A stretch of 64,000 nucleotides of DNA from contig JACRLR010000018.1 in the NCBI GenBank assembly GCA_016219645.1, forward strand, positions 186,001 through 250,000. Reading direction: 5' to 3'. Below are positions 18,427 through 25,998 of this stretch, one piece after another (the stretch's first letter is position 1; each line of letters opens with the position of its first letter). Origin of the DNA: Nitrospirota bacterium. Its GTDB lineage: Bacteria; Nitrospirota; Nitrospiria; Nitrospirales; Nitrospiraceae. Both the position numbers and the translations under genes were made by a program. The notes below the pieces were generated by a model. It did not search any database, was not told where the DNA came from, and was given only the letters and a program-made list of their open reading frames with translations.

Positions 18427-18513
18427 CTCTTGTTTGTTTGGTTTGTTTGGTTTGTTTGGATGAAACTAGTCCAACCAGATGAACCAAATAAACCAAATAG
18501 ACCAAACAAACCT
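18427..18513. repeat. Repeat family C, copy 2 (low-complexity hairpin)
   Basis: Runs of TTTGTTTGG units are followed, after a short centre near 18467, by their complement in ACCAAATA/ACCAAACAAACC units, giving a long hairpin in the divergent gap between ubiA and the caspase-like gene. Same design as 2518-2606. Confidence 0.75.
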
Positions 18514-18565
18514 GGCCCGTTGTGCTCCCCGGATGTTTTTCTGTATAAGAATGCTTGTGCAGGTC

Positions 18566-20443
18566 ATGGATTCAGCGCGTCCGTCCCTCTTGCTTCGTGC
18601 GGCCTCAGGGGTTGTCGCGGGGCTGTCTATTCTGACGTTGACGAGTTGCTCGTTCTTCTCGAGAGGAGGGGGCGCGGTCGTCGGATACGATCTTCCCCTG
18701 ACGGTCCAACTTCGATCTGACCCAAGCATCGCCGCGGCTCAGCTCGCCTATCAAGACGCCTGCGGCCAAAGGCAATCCTTGCCGGTCGGGGCTCTATTAC
18801 AAGACCTCCTTGAGCGAAAGACAGGCCGTGTCTTTGAAAGGGTCCTTCCGGATGGGACAGGATCCCCCTCGGTTCCTGATGGCTATGTCGATGCATCGTT
18901 GGGGCCTGCCTCCGTCGACCTTGCGATCACCCGTAAGGCCAACAAGAGCTACCCTGCCATGGTCACTGTGGGGCTGGACTTTGCCTATAGGGCTGCCGAT
19001 GGGGTAGTCCTCTACAGCAAGAAAATTCAGAGCATCGGCCGTGGAGATGTCGAGGTCACCGATGCGTCGTGCGAGGTGAAGGGACTCGATGCGATTGCCA
19101 AAGAGGCAATAGGCTATGTGACAGATGGCATGGCCGCGTATCTTGGCACCTCTACCAAGATCGGCGAGGCTGCTCAAGCACGCAAGGCTGGCGGGTCCAA
19201 GCCGGCAGGGCAGGTTGCGCTTCAGTCATCGGCAGTCGCTCCTGCGCCTGTTTCAGCGGATGGACCTGCCACGGTGGTGTTCCGTGCGATCGTCCGCCCT
19301 GAGAATCACAATCAGATGTTGAGCACCGGTGAAGCGGTCGCGATCGAAATCGAAATCAAGAATGAGGGACCGGGACCTGCAAGGGCTGTCGAGTTGTCGG
19401 TAGCTGCTTCGCCTGCCTTGATTGAACGGATTCCCAGCAGGGTATCGGTCGGCGATCTCCAGTCCGGTGAGGTGAAACACATGGTATTGGAGGGCAAGGT
19501 TGGCAGGGTCAATAACGCCGTGCAGGCGGAGTTGACATTGACATTGCATGCCGGGTCCCAGTCGGCCCAGCTGCCCTCACCCAAGAAGTTTCTAGTGGCG
19601 ATGGTGCCTGAATCTGGAACAAGGGTCCAAGCGGCGCCGGTTGATGTCGATCAGCTGCCGAAACGGCCCAGCCTCCTCAGACAGCCGAAGGCCGTCGGTA
19701 TCGTGATCGGCGTGGGGCGGTTTCGGGAGAACGACGTCGTTCCGGTCAAGTATGCCGCGAGAGATGCGGAGGTCATCGCCGCCTACCTCAAGGCGATCGG
19801 TGGGATCCCATCCGAGCGTGTGCGCACCCTCGTCGACGCCCATGCCCTCAAGGCCGACCTGACCGAAGCGCTGGAAGAGTGGCTGCCCAAGCTGGTAGAT
19901 GCCGCCACGGTGGTCTATGTTTCGATTACGGGTCGAGGAGTCGTTGAGCCGGCCACCGGGGCAGTGTCGATCAGATTATTCGACAGTACCACCATGTCTG
20001 ATGCAAGACTCTATTCGCTTCGTCGACTGCATGATTCCTTGGCATCATTGCCGATTCAGCGGGCCGTCGTGATACTCGATCTCTCGCTGGAATGGGCGCC
20101 TGGCAAGGAGGCAACAGAAGGAACTGTTCCCTTGTGGGGGCAGAAAGCCAGCGGGAAAGAGAAGATCATGTGGATGATCGGCAACCGGGCAGTCCGGGAG
20201 GCCCCTAGTTATGACCAAGGCCGGCATGGATTGTTTGCCTATCAATTGCTGAAAGGTTTGGGCGGCGCGGCAGATCTCGATAAGAACGGTACCATCCTTG
20301 CCGGAGAACTGTGCACCTATACCAAGTGGCAGGTGCTCAAGATGGCTCAGGAGCAGTATGGCAATGGGCAGGAGCCCCTCTGTCTCCCAGGGCCGGGCCA
20401 GGGAGCCTCGGTCAGGCTGCAGCCTGTTGCCTTATTCAAGTAG
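18566..20443 (+). CDS. Lipoprotein with a degenerate caspase-like (peptidase C14) domain
   Basis: 625 residues from the ATG at 18566 (an ATG at 18551 is also possible). The signal ends LTLTSC, with the lipid Cys at 28. The central region (about 240-350) looks like an Ig-like or CARDB-type beta domain (VAIEIEIKNEGPGPARAVELSV). The C-terminal 240 residues begin VGIVIGVGRF and contain VPVKYAARDAEVIAAYL, the normal start of a caspase fold. Where active caspases have SGHG the protein reads YVSITGRGVV, and where they have DACHSG it reads ILDLSLEWAPG, so catalytic His and Cys both appear lost. It is probably a pseudoenzyme or scaffold at the envelope. Confidence 0.75.
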   Translation: MDSARPSLLLRAASGVVAGLSILTLTSCSFFSRGGGAVVGYDLPLTVQLRSDPSIAAAQLAYQDACGQRQSLPVGALLQDLLERKTGRVFERVLPDGTGSPSVPDGYVDASLGPASVDLAITRKANKSYPAMVTVGLDFAYRAADGVVLYSKKIQSIGRGDVEVTDASCEVKGLDAIAKEAIGYVTDGMAAYLGTSTKIGEAAQARKAGGSKPAGQVALQSSAVAPAPVSADGPATVVFRAIVRPENHNQMLSTGEAVAIEIEIKNEGPGPARAVELSVAASPALIERIPSRVSVGDLQSGEVKHMVLEGKVGRVNNAVQAELTLTLHAGSQSAQLPSPKKFLVAMVPESGTRVQAAPVDVDQLPKRPSLLRQPKAVGIVIGVGRFRENDVVPVKYAARDAEVIAAYLKAIGGIPSERVRTLVDAHALKADLTEALEEWLPKLVDAATVVYVSITGRGVVEPATGAVSIRLFDSTTMSDARLYSLRRLHDSLASLPIQRAVVILDLSLEWAPGKEATEGTVPLWGQKASGKEKIMWMIGNRAVREAPSYDQGRHGLFAYQLLKGLGGAADLDKNGTILAGELCTYTKWQVLKMAQEQYGNGQEPLCLPGPGQGASVRLQPVALFK

Positions 20444-20457
20444 CGCAGGTAGGCTGG

Positions 20458-20583
20458 CAGGCTGTTGATAAAGTCCGCCAGCGGCGTTCTCGCTTCGCTC
20501 AGAGGCTCAACGTACCGCAGAGGGTACGCTTCGTCTCTTCGCTTGCTGCGGCCTTGCTGGACGGCCTTTCTGAACAGCCTGCG
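20458..20583. repeat. Repeat family A, copy 3 (inverted orientation)
   Basis: Read on the minus strand it begins GCAGGCTGTTCAGAAAGGCC, continues through the shared CCAGCAAGGCCGCAG segment, then CGAGAACGCCGCTGGCGGAC, and closes with an inverted end. The outer inverted ends are GCAGGCTGTT and AACAGCCTGC. It directly follows the caspase-like gene. Confidence 0.8.
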
Positions 20584-20602
20584 ATTACTTCCGAACAAGT
20601 TT

Positions 20603-20661
20603 GTGAGTATCCGGGCCGTGCGTTTCTGTTATGCTCAAGTAGTTTGTCGACACCCTGCTAG
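20603..20661. repeat. Repeat family D, copy 1
   Basis: About 60 bases, from GTGAGTATCC to the segment GCTCAAGTAGTTTGTC and its end CTGCTAG, match 59924-59983 over their whole length with a dozen or so differences. No coding content. Confidence 0.7.
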
Positions 20662-20662
20662 T

Positions 20663-20681
20663 CAGGCAGGCGTGCTGCCTG
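20663..20681 (+). terminator. Small hairpin, possible terminator
   Basis: CAGGCAG and CTGCCTG form a 7-bp stem around the loop GCGTG. No T-tract follows, so intrinsic termination is uncertain. Confidence 0.35.
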
Positions 20682-20780
20682 GCAGCAAGAGCCTTGTTGC
20701 TCCGCTCTCGTCCACGGTTGAACGAAAAATTCCTTGAGGCGGAGAAAAAACCCGTGTAAGTTGTGAGATCTTACGCAAGG

Positions 20781-20821
20781 GCCGGCGTAGCTCAGTTGGT
20801 AGAGCAGCGGTTTCGTAAACC
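20781..20821 (+). other. attL of element 1: orphan 5' half of tRNA-Thr
   Basis: These 41 bases are identical to 34402-34442, the first 41 bases of the intact tRNA-Thr(CGU). They run through the anticodon loop (TTTCGTAAACC) and then diverge. The fragment is probably the original chromosomal tRNA 5' end, separated from its 3' half by integration. Confidence 0.85.
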
Positions 20822-21199
20822 CCACTCAGCCACATCCAGAAACCCCAATAAAACGCGGCAAACACCGATGAACAGTGGCGATTCGGTGACAGGGGTGATG
20901 CACCAGGATGCCCCTACATTTCCCTGGTTTGGACAATCATTTCCCTGCATTTTGCCATACACTTTTCGGCTGAAGCATGCCGACGCGGATCCCATCATGC
21001 AGCGCGTCGGCTGTCTAGGTGAAGGCAGAGTAGCAGTGGCTGATAGACCATCCGAACAGGAAGGCGGCAGAGTACACCGAGGATACCGCGCCCTAGGAGC
21101 TAGAGGCATCTTGGGATGGGCTCCTGGAGACATCTCAGGGAGATCTTTGCCTTAAACTAGGGGCACTCATAGGCCGCAAACACTGCGGAGTATAATACT
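20822..21199. other. Non-coding left arm of element 1
   Basis: About 380 bases directly after attL with no convincing gene on either strand. A TATAAT box at 21191-21196 lies too close to the next short frame for a normal leader. The region probably holds integrase/excisionase sites. Confidence 0.45.
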
Positions 21200-21424
21200 A
21201 TGAATTGGAAACGCTTGTTCTGTTCCCATCGGCGACATGGCTCTATGAAGGATTCCTTAACAAGCCCGAGGTGGGCAATCTTTGCCACCTACGGCAGTAT
21301 TTGTACGCAGTTCACTCCTCTAGGCAACGCCTGCATATCCCAGAGACTGTATAAGTTGCTGAAATACTTGGAGGAAAAAATTAACCATGACTTAATCCTT
21401 TATGGCATTCGGGTTGCTGTATAA
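21200..21424 (+). CDS. Hypothetical small protein, doubtful
   Basis: 74 residues starting MNWKRLFCSHRRHG. There is no good ribosome site, and a TATAAT box lies only four bases upstream of the ATG. Composition is unremarkable and no motif is recognised. It lies in the left arm of element 1, before the small-protein/protease pair. It may not be expressed. Confidence 0.25.
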   Translation: MNWKRLFCSHRRHGSMKDSLTSPRWAIFATYGSICTQFTPLGNACISQRLYKLLKYLEEKINHDLILYGIRVAV

Positions 21425-21488
21425 GGAGAGACCCTATTCCGCATAGAAAGGTGGGGGGGGTTGATTATCATTACAAGAGGTAGCTAAT

Positions 21489-21671
21489 ATGCATTCCCCA
21501 ATGGAAGAACAAAACCTACTCAACGCACAGCTCGACGCATTCAAGCAACAGAACCCACGAATTGTGGAGGCCATGCGTGTGCTTCACGTTGACATGGATC
21601 GTTACTTGCGCGCACTCGCTCAATTGAACCCTCCTACCAGCATATCCACAAATACCGCCTCGGGAGGTTAG
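21489..21671 (+). CDS. Small hypothetical protein coupled to an SDH-type protease
   Basis: 60 residues, mainly one long amphipathic helix (EEQNLLNAQLDAFKQQNPRIVEAMRVLHVDMDRYLRALAQL) with a disordered Ser/Thr-rich tail. A purine-rich AAGAGGTAG precedes the ATG. Its stop codon directly abuts the GTG start of the protease gene, so the two are very likely translated together. It could be an inhibitor, substrate or adaptor of that protease. Not recognised as a known family. Confidence 0.6.
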   Translation: MHSPMEEQNLLNAQLDAFKQQNPRIVEAMRVLHVDMDRYLRALAQLNPPTSISTNTASGG

Positions 21672-22673
21672 GTGCAGTCTACCTGGTCCCGAATACTTAG
21701 CGAAATAACAACCCAGTCAAAATTAAATCCCGCCGCGATTGATACCGTTCGTCGTGAAAAAATTACCGCAATTGAGTTGATTACAGCGCGTCCGCTGATC
21801 GTTTACGCGACTGCTTGGACCACTCCTGGGAGGAACGTTCCTCAAGACCTGCTTCAGATCGACTTCTCCGACAAGACCGGTTTTCGAGATGTGACAGAAC
21901 AACTGACAGGAGAGAATCTCGATATCCTTATTCATAGCCCCGGTGGTCTTGCAGAGGCGACACAGGGTATTGTCGATGGCCTGCGGGAAAGATTTTCAAG
22001 TATCCGTTTCATCGTCCCTCACGCGGCAAAGAGTGCGGCTACCATGCTGGCCCTTTCCGGGAATGTCATCCTTATGGATGAAGTCTCCGAATTAGGACCA
22101 ATAGACCCACAAATGCCAATCTTCCAGGGCGGAGGAGTGAAGTATTCGCCCGCTGATGCCATCTTGGGCCAGTTCGAGGACGCATCGAAAGACATTCAGG
22201 AACATCCTGAAAAACTGAGTATCTGGGTTCCCCTTCTCGCGCAAATGGGGCCGTCACTTCTCGTGGAGTGTGCAAATGCTAAGCTGTTATCCCGCACTCT
22301 AGTAAAAGAATGGTTAACAAAATACATGTTCAAGGGAGAGGTAGACGCGGCAGACAATGCTGAGCGCATTTCCTCCTATCTTGCAGATCATAAGAACTTC
22401 CTCTCTCATTCGAAACGGGTCAGCATGACAGAGTTGGTCAATCTCCATTGCAAAGTGGAAGATCTTCGAAACGCGCCCAATCTTCGCAACGCGGTTTGGG
22501 AACTCTATTGTGCGATAGACATTACAATGGCGAACTCAACTGCCTGCAAGATCATTGAAAATTCGTCTGGTCATGCCGTTATTAGAGCTCAACAGGTACA
22601 ACAAATGTTTATGCCAAATCCGTTCGGTATCCAAGCTAGTTTACCGGCTGGACTACCAACCTTTCCTATTTAG
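21672..22673 (+). CDS. Serine dehydrogenase proteinase (SDH_protease, ClpP/SppA-like fold)
   Basis: 333 residues from a GTG. The ClpP-like crotonase fold is shown by ILIHSPGGLAEATQGIVDGLR (HSPGG at 88-92) and PHAAKSAATMLALSGNVILMDEVSELGPIDPQ, in which Ser121 of AKSAATM is the likely nucleophile. The LGPIDPQ segment is a hallmark of the SDH/SppA group. There is no signal peptide or membrane segment, so it should act in the cytosol, unlike SppA. Its AT-richer composition differs from the phage operon to its right and suggests a separately acquired accessory module at the end of element 1. Such proteases occur in mobile and defence-like loci; its target is unknown. Confidence 0.82.
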   Translation: MQSTWSRILSEITTQSKLNPAAIDTVRREKITAIELITARPLIVYATAWTTPGRNVPQDLLQIDFSDKTGFRDVTEQLTGENLDILIHSPGGLAEATQGIVDGLRERFSSIRFIVPHAAKSAATMLALSGNVILMDEVSELGPIDPQMPIFQGGGVKYSPADAILGQFEDASKDIQEHPEKLSIWVPLLAQMGPSLLVECANAKLLSRTLVKEWLTKYMFKGEVDAADNAERISSYLADHKNFLSHSKRVSMTELVNLHCKVEDLRNAPNLRNAVWELYCAIDITMANSTACKIIENSSGHAVIRAQQVQQMFMPNPFGIQASLPAGLPTFPI

Positions 22674-23095
22674 TCCATCTGCAAAGCCGACAAGCCCAGC
22701 TTCAGAGTCTGGGCCTTCTCCCAGGGTCTCGAACGAAGCGCTTCAGCCTCGTAAAGCCTTCACGACCTCGGGATAGCTCAGCCGCTCCAACCCGAACCAT
22801 GGTCCCTTCCCGCACACAACCCGCAGGCATGATCATTGTGAGCACCGGTGCAATGAATGAGGAGATTTATTTTCGATTGACGAGCGATTGACGTTGCCTT
22901 CAGAGACTCACCTGAGTTAAATATCAAATACGTTGACTCGTTAATCCTCGGCGATCCCGTGATGGCGATCCCCGAGGAACGGTCAACCGGTTCCCAGTGC
23001 CCCGTTTCCAACCCAATTAATGGAAGGCCATGAGCGGGATCTTCCCCTAGCAGGGAAGATTCTGGAGTGGGCTTTTAATTGTTGGAGGGTTTGAA
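22674..23095. other. Intergenic control region of element 1
   Basis: About 420 bases between the protease module and the phage-like operon. It contains a small hairpin after the protease gene (CCCAG...CTGGG near 22697), a 56-bp inverted repeat at 22932-22987, and a stem ATCTTCCC/GGGAAGAT near 23040-23060. On the minus strand a 29-codon open piece ending at about 22732 (LERLSYPEVVKALRG) could be the last remnant of a lost gene. Confidence 0.5.
22932..22987. promoter_or_regulatory. Nested inverted repeat, possible operator or origin element
   Basis: GTTGAC (22932) pairs with GTCAAC (22982), and inside it CCTCGG (22946) pairs with CCGAGG (22972); the core carries GATC twice. It lies about 110 bases before the first gene of the phage-like operon, where a phage control region is expected. 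Confidence 0.5.
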
Positions 23096-23287
23096 ATGGC
23101 GGCCATTCCATATAAGGACCGGATCAAGCAGTTCTCGCTTCCCCTCGATCGCGATCACAAAACAATCCTCGATCGCTTGCACCAGAAGTCCGGTTTGTCG
23201 CGCGCGAAAGTCATCAGACGACTGTTGCTGCGCGAAGACCAAGCCTTGCCCCATGAAAAAACCCTGGCGACGAGGGAGGGCCGATGA
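23096..23287 (+). CDS. Small ribbon-helix-helix-type DNA-binding protein
   Basis: 63 residues. The pattern IKQFSLPLDRDHKTILDRLHQKSGLSRAKVIRRLLLRED is a beta strand followed by two helices, as in CopG/Arc-type regulators. A GGAGGG ribosome site precedes the ATG. It is the first gene of the tightly packed operon and overlaps the next gene by four bases. It probably regulates element 1 expression. Confidence 0.6.
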   Translation: MAAIPYKDRIKQFSLPLDRDHKTILDRLHQKSGLSRAKVIRRLLLREDQALPHEKTLATREGR

Positions 23288-23559
23288 AACGTCTGCCCGC
23301 CCAGGCCTCTGGCTCGCCTGCCCACCAGCGAAGCGGCCAGATCCTCTATGTGAGCGCCGCCGCCGTCTTGCTCGCTTGTAGCGAAAAAGCGATTCGCGCG
23401 AAGGTGGCGAGACAGTTGCTCCCCCATCGACGACTCGGTGGGCGCGTCATCTTTCTGCGGAATGAGCTTGAAACATTCCTCAGTGAGTTGCCTGGCACCT
23501 CGGTGGCCGAGGCGCAAGCGAATCTGGCGCTGCGATCTGGCGAGGAGGGGCCCCGATGA
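23284..23559 (+). CDS. Excisionase-like helix-turn-helix protein
   Basis: 91 residues. YVSAAAVLLACSEKAIRAKVARQLLPHRRLGGRVIFLRNELETFLSEL has the layout of the winged-helix MerR/Xis domain used by excisionases (HTH, then a wing ending in R-V-x-F-x-R-x-E-L). It overlaps both neighbours by four bases. It likely acts with the integrase at the other end of the element in directing excision. Confidence 0.65.
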   Translation: MKRLPAQASGSPAHQRSGQILYVSAAAVLLACSEKAIRAKVARQLLPHRRLGGRVIFLRNELETFLSELPGTSVAEAQANLALRSGEEGPR

Positions 23560-23759
23560 CCATGACGGGTCCTAGCCCATCATTGGCGACGCTCGATGAT
23601 CCAGCGCTCTTGCAATTATTACTGCGCCAGGATCTGCCGCCATTCTTAACGACCATGTATGCCAGCGAAGCGGATCGACGGATGGCTGCGCACGATCAGC
23701 CCGCGGTTCCGGGCATGATGACATTGAACCTTCCGTTCGGCCAAGGAGACGGTCAATGA
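23556..23759 (+). CDS. Hypothetical small protein of element 1
   Basis: 67 residues, starting MTMTGPSPSLATLDDPALLQLLLRQDLPPFLTTMYASEADRR. Pro- and Leu-rich, no membrane segment, no recognised motif. It overlaps both neighbours by four bases (ATGA), so it is translated as part of the operon, which is the main reason to accept it. Confidence 0.5.
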   Translation: MTMTGPSPSLATLDDPALLQLLLRQDLPPFLTTMYASEADRRMAAHDQPAVPGMMTLNLPFGQGDGQ

Positions 23760-24004
23760 ACAAGCAACGATACCGGAGGCCACCGAATTGTCCCTCATGG
23801 GTCCAGACTTCGCCAACGAAGGGTCCTGGGGTCATGATTCACGCGAAGAAGGCGCTCGCTTGGGGAGAGGGTCGCTCGTTAGAGGAAACCGCGCTCGCGA
23901 TGCGGCAGATCTACCATGCCTTACTGGCTGGCGATTTTGAGGCAGTTGCGCAGTATCCATTCGTCGTCACCAGCATCACCGAAACCGACAACTCAGGGGG
24001 TTGA
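23756..24004 (+). CDS. Hypothetical small protein of element 1
   Basis: 82 residues. Basic N-terminal third, then a helix-rich part (SLEETALAMRQIYHALLAGDFEAVAQYP). No known motif. Its start overlaps the preceding stop by four bases and its stop lies two bases before the replication-protein ATG. Confidence 0.5.
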   Translation: MNKQRYRRPPNCPSWVQTSPTKGPGVMIHAKKALAWGEGRSLEETALAMRQIYHALLAGDFEAVAQYPFVVTSITETDNSGG

Positions 24005-24006
24005 CG

Positions 24007-25008
24007 ATGTCACGGTATCGAAAAATTGATGTACGCATGTATGGGGATGAAGCATTCCGTGCCCTCTCCCCACCAGCGCCGTGCGGGCAATCGGTATTCG
24101 TGTATCTGCTCACTGGCCCTCATACGACGAACATTCCGGGCCTTTTCTCCGCTGGTGAAGCCGGTCTCGCTGAAGCGCTCGGCTGGCCGTTGAAAGGCTT
24201 TCGCGAAGCCTTTGCCGAAGCCTGCCGAAAGCCTCTCGTAAAGGCTGATTGGCACGCGCGTCTGTGCTGGGTGCCGAACGCCATTAAATTCAACAAGCCT
24301 GAATCACCGAACGTCGTCCTCAGTTGGCGCGTCACCTGGGATGAGCTGCCGGAATGCGATCTTAAATACGAAGCGTATCAACAGCTTAAAGCCTTCCTGG
24401 AAGGCATGGGCAAAGCCTTCGCCGAAGCCTTCGAGGAAGCCTGCCGAAAGCCTTTACGAAAGCCTTCGCTAAAGGCTATGGCGAATCAAGAGCAGGATCA
24501 GGATCAGGAGCAGGAGCAGGAACAGGAACAAGATATTTCCCGCGAAGTTTCGAATTCGCGGGCGGTTGCGGTTGAAGGGGTCAGTGCTGAGACTTGGAAG
24601 GCCTATGCATCAGCCTACCGAGATCGCTATGGAGCCGATCCCGTCCGGAATCGGCAGGTCAATAGTCAGCTGAAGAAATTGGTTGAGCTACTCGGCGAGG
24701 ATGAAGCGCCACCGGTCGCGGCGTTCTACTTGAGCTGCCATGACCAGCGGTATGTCATGGGACGGCATCCCGCGAATCTCTTACTGCTGAATGCCACAGG
24801 ACTCAGAACGCAGTGGTTCACCGGCATCAAGGCTACTCGGGGCGAAGCGCAGAGTGCAGAAAAGAAACAGGGTATGGACGAATTGTTCAAGCGGATTCGG
24901 GCTGAGCGGTCGCCAGACCCGATCGATGTCACGCCACCGCCACCCACAGCGATTGAGCAAGCCGACAACGAACCCCTTTGTGAACCGGGGGGAAGGATGG
25001 CGCTGTGA
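24007..25008 (+). CDS. Phage-type replication/initiator protein
   Basis: 333 residues from the ATG at 24007 (TTG at 24001 is less likely). The N-terminal 130 residues (MSRYRKIDVRMYGDEAFRALS onward, then LCWVPNAIKFNKPESPNVVLSW) resemble the winged-helix domain of phage and plasmid replication initiators (RepO/DnaD-like). A repetitive linker rich in EAFAEACRKPL and a Gln/Glu/Asp run follow, then a helical C-terminal domain (SAETWKAYASAYRDRYGADPVRNRQVNSQLKKLVELLG). The DNA of the linker forms direct repeats (separate entry), as in lambda gene O, where the origin lies within the initiator gene. Role assigned by layout, not by a decisive motif. Confidence 0.6.
   Translation: MSRYRKIDVRMYGDEAFRALSPPAPCGQSVFVYLLTGPHTTNIPGLFSAGEAGLAEALGWPLKGFREAFAEACRKPLVKADWHARLCWVPNAIKFNKPESPNVVLSWRVTWDELPECDLKYEAYQQLKAFLEGMGKAFAEAFEEACRKPLRKPSLKAMANQEQDQDQEQEQEQEQDISREVSNSRAVAVEGVSAETWKAYASAYRDRYGADPVRNRQVNSQLKKLVELLGEDEAPPVAAFYLSCHDQRYVMGRHPANLLLLNATGLRTQWFTGIKATRGEAQSAEKKQGMDELFKRIRAERSPDPIDVTPPPPTAIEQADNEPLCEPGGRMAL
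24193..24477. repeat. Iteron-like repeats inside the replication gene
   Basis: Two clusters (24193-24246 and 24387-24477) repeat variants of the 8-10 base unit GAAGCCTTYG/GAAAGCCTTT, with inverted copies AAAGGCTTTCG and TAAAGGCT at cluster edges. A related stretch, CTGCCGAAAGCCT, occurs in both clusters. The arrangement resembles an initiator-bound origin within the initiator gene. Confidence 0.5.
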
Positions 25009-25090
25009 GCAAGGAATGAGGGTCCGGGGACGAAGGGACGAAGGTACCATGTTTTAGCCTAACTCTCTCTAGATGCTCTCATGAGAGAGT

Positions 25091-25552
25091 TTGAGAAATT
25101 ATCGTACCTCAGTCCCTTTCGTACCCGAAAAGGGAGGGAAAGGATGGGGGGCACAAAAGTCTCGATCTGGCTTTGAGGCGGTTTTGGCCGCTTTCAAAGG
25201 GCAATTTGAGAGAGCACCAGATAGCCAAACCGGTGCTCTGGCGAAGGATATCACACGGTTACGAGCGGTTTTCGCGGGGTGTATGGCATTCAAACGGGAA
25301 ATGACAGCCGAATCTCATTGGGAAGTTCTCGTACCGATAACAACCAAATTCCTACACGGTCTTATCAGGAGCGGCACAGGGAATCGAGATCTTGGTCAGG
25401 GAATGAGTCGCGACGGCAGGGCAAATCCCCTCCAAGAAGCGATCTGGCTGGCGCGGTATGCGATCGAAAGCCTCAAGATGATGTCGGCAGCGATTTGCGA
25501 CCTAAGTAGCAATACCGAGGCAATCTGGACGAATCAGGAGAGAGCAGTATGA
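25091..25552 (+). CDS. Hypothetical protein of element 1
   Basis: 153 residues from a TTG; the start is uncertain, as no ATG is in frame upstream of residue 65. Mostly helical with a basic N-terminus (KSRSGFEAVLAAFKGQFERAPD) and a C-terminal helix (LQEAIWLARYAIESLKMMSAAIC). An inverted repeat AACTCTCT...AGAGAGTT overlaps the presumed start, possibly an operator or attenuator. It overlaps the next gene by four bases. No family recognised. Confidence 0.5.
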   Translation: MRNYRTSVPFVPEKGGKGWGAQKSRSGFEAVLAAFKGQFERAPDSQTGALAKDITRLRAVFAGCMAFKREMTAESHWEVLVPITTKFLHGLIRSGTGNRDLGQGMSRDGRANPLQEAIWLARYAIESLKMMSAAICDLSSNTEAIWTNQERAV

Positions 25553-25998
25553 GCGCCAAAGTCGGCCAACGCAGCCTGAAGCCCACCGAGATGTCCCGGC
25601 GCTATACGGCGCAGTTTCTGGAGGATATGGATGGCCGAAGCCTGATTGCCCGAGCCTTGCGGGGTCAATTGCGAGAACTCACGAACGATCTCGGCGGCAT
25701 CGCGCAGCTCTCCTATCAAGAGCGGTCTTTGGCCAAGCGAGTCGTCCATCTCCAGCGGTTGATCGAGCAAAAGGAGCGGGCGCTCATGCAGGGCGATCCG
25801 GTGGATCAAACTTCCTATTTCAGCGCCGTCACTCTGCTGAGCAGCCTGCTTTCCAAACTCGGCCTGAAGCGGCGAGCGAAGCAGCTGCCTTCATTGACTG
25901 AATATCTCAACGGCAAGGCATCGAGCCCTCACGCCGAGCCGACACCGACCATCATTGACAACCATTCATTAACCTCACACCAAGGAGATCCATCATGA
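25549..25998 (+). CDS. Hypothetical phage protein upstream of terminase
   Basis: 149 residues, highly helical and basic. The segment SYFSAVTLLSSLLSKLGLKRRAKQLPSLTEYL (start of a helical bundle followed by a short strand) resembles small proteins that precede terminase genes in phages. A small-terminase role is possible but not shown: no clear HTH is visible. It overlaps both neighbours by four bases. Confidence 0.5.
   Translation: MSAKVGQRSLKPTEMSRRYTAQFLEDMDGRSLIARALRGQLRELTNDLGGIAQLSYQERSLAKRVVHLQRLIEQKERALMQGDPVDQTSYFSAVTLLSSLLSKLGLKRRAKQLPSLTEYLNGKASSPHAEPTPTIIDNHSLTSHQGDPS

Noticed and set aside
18346-18505. N-terminal extension of the UbiA protein rich in Val, Leu and Lys-Gln-Thr
   Set aside because: It is the translation of the low-complexity hairpin; the natural start is the ATG at 18346.
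20763-21155. Open frame running through the tRNA 5' fragment
   Set aside because: It reads through tRNA sequence and non-coding arm DNA, has no ribosome site and no recognisable content.
22731-22820. Minus-strand remnant ending LERLSYPEVVKALRG
   Set aside because: Only about 29 codons are open before a stop; too short to name or to call a gene.
24499-24534. GAGCAG/CAGGAT run in the replication gene as a possible CRISPR or microsatellite
   Set aside because: It is a short in-frame Gln/Glu/Asp repeat, not a repeat-spacer array. No CRISPR array was seen in the window.
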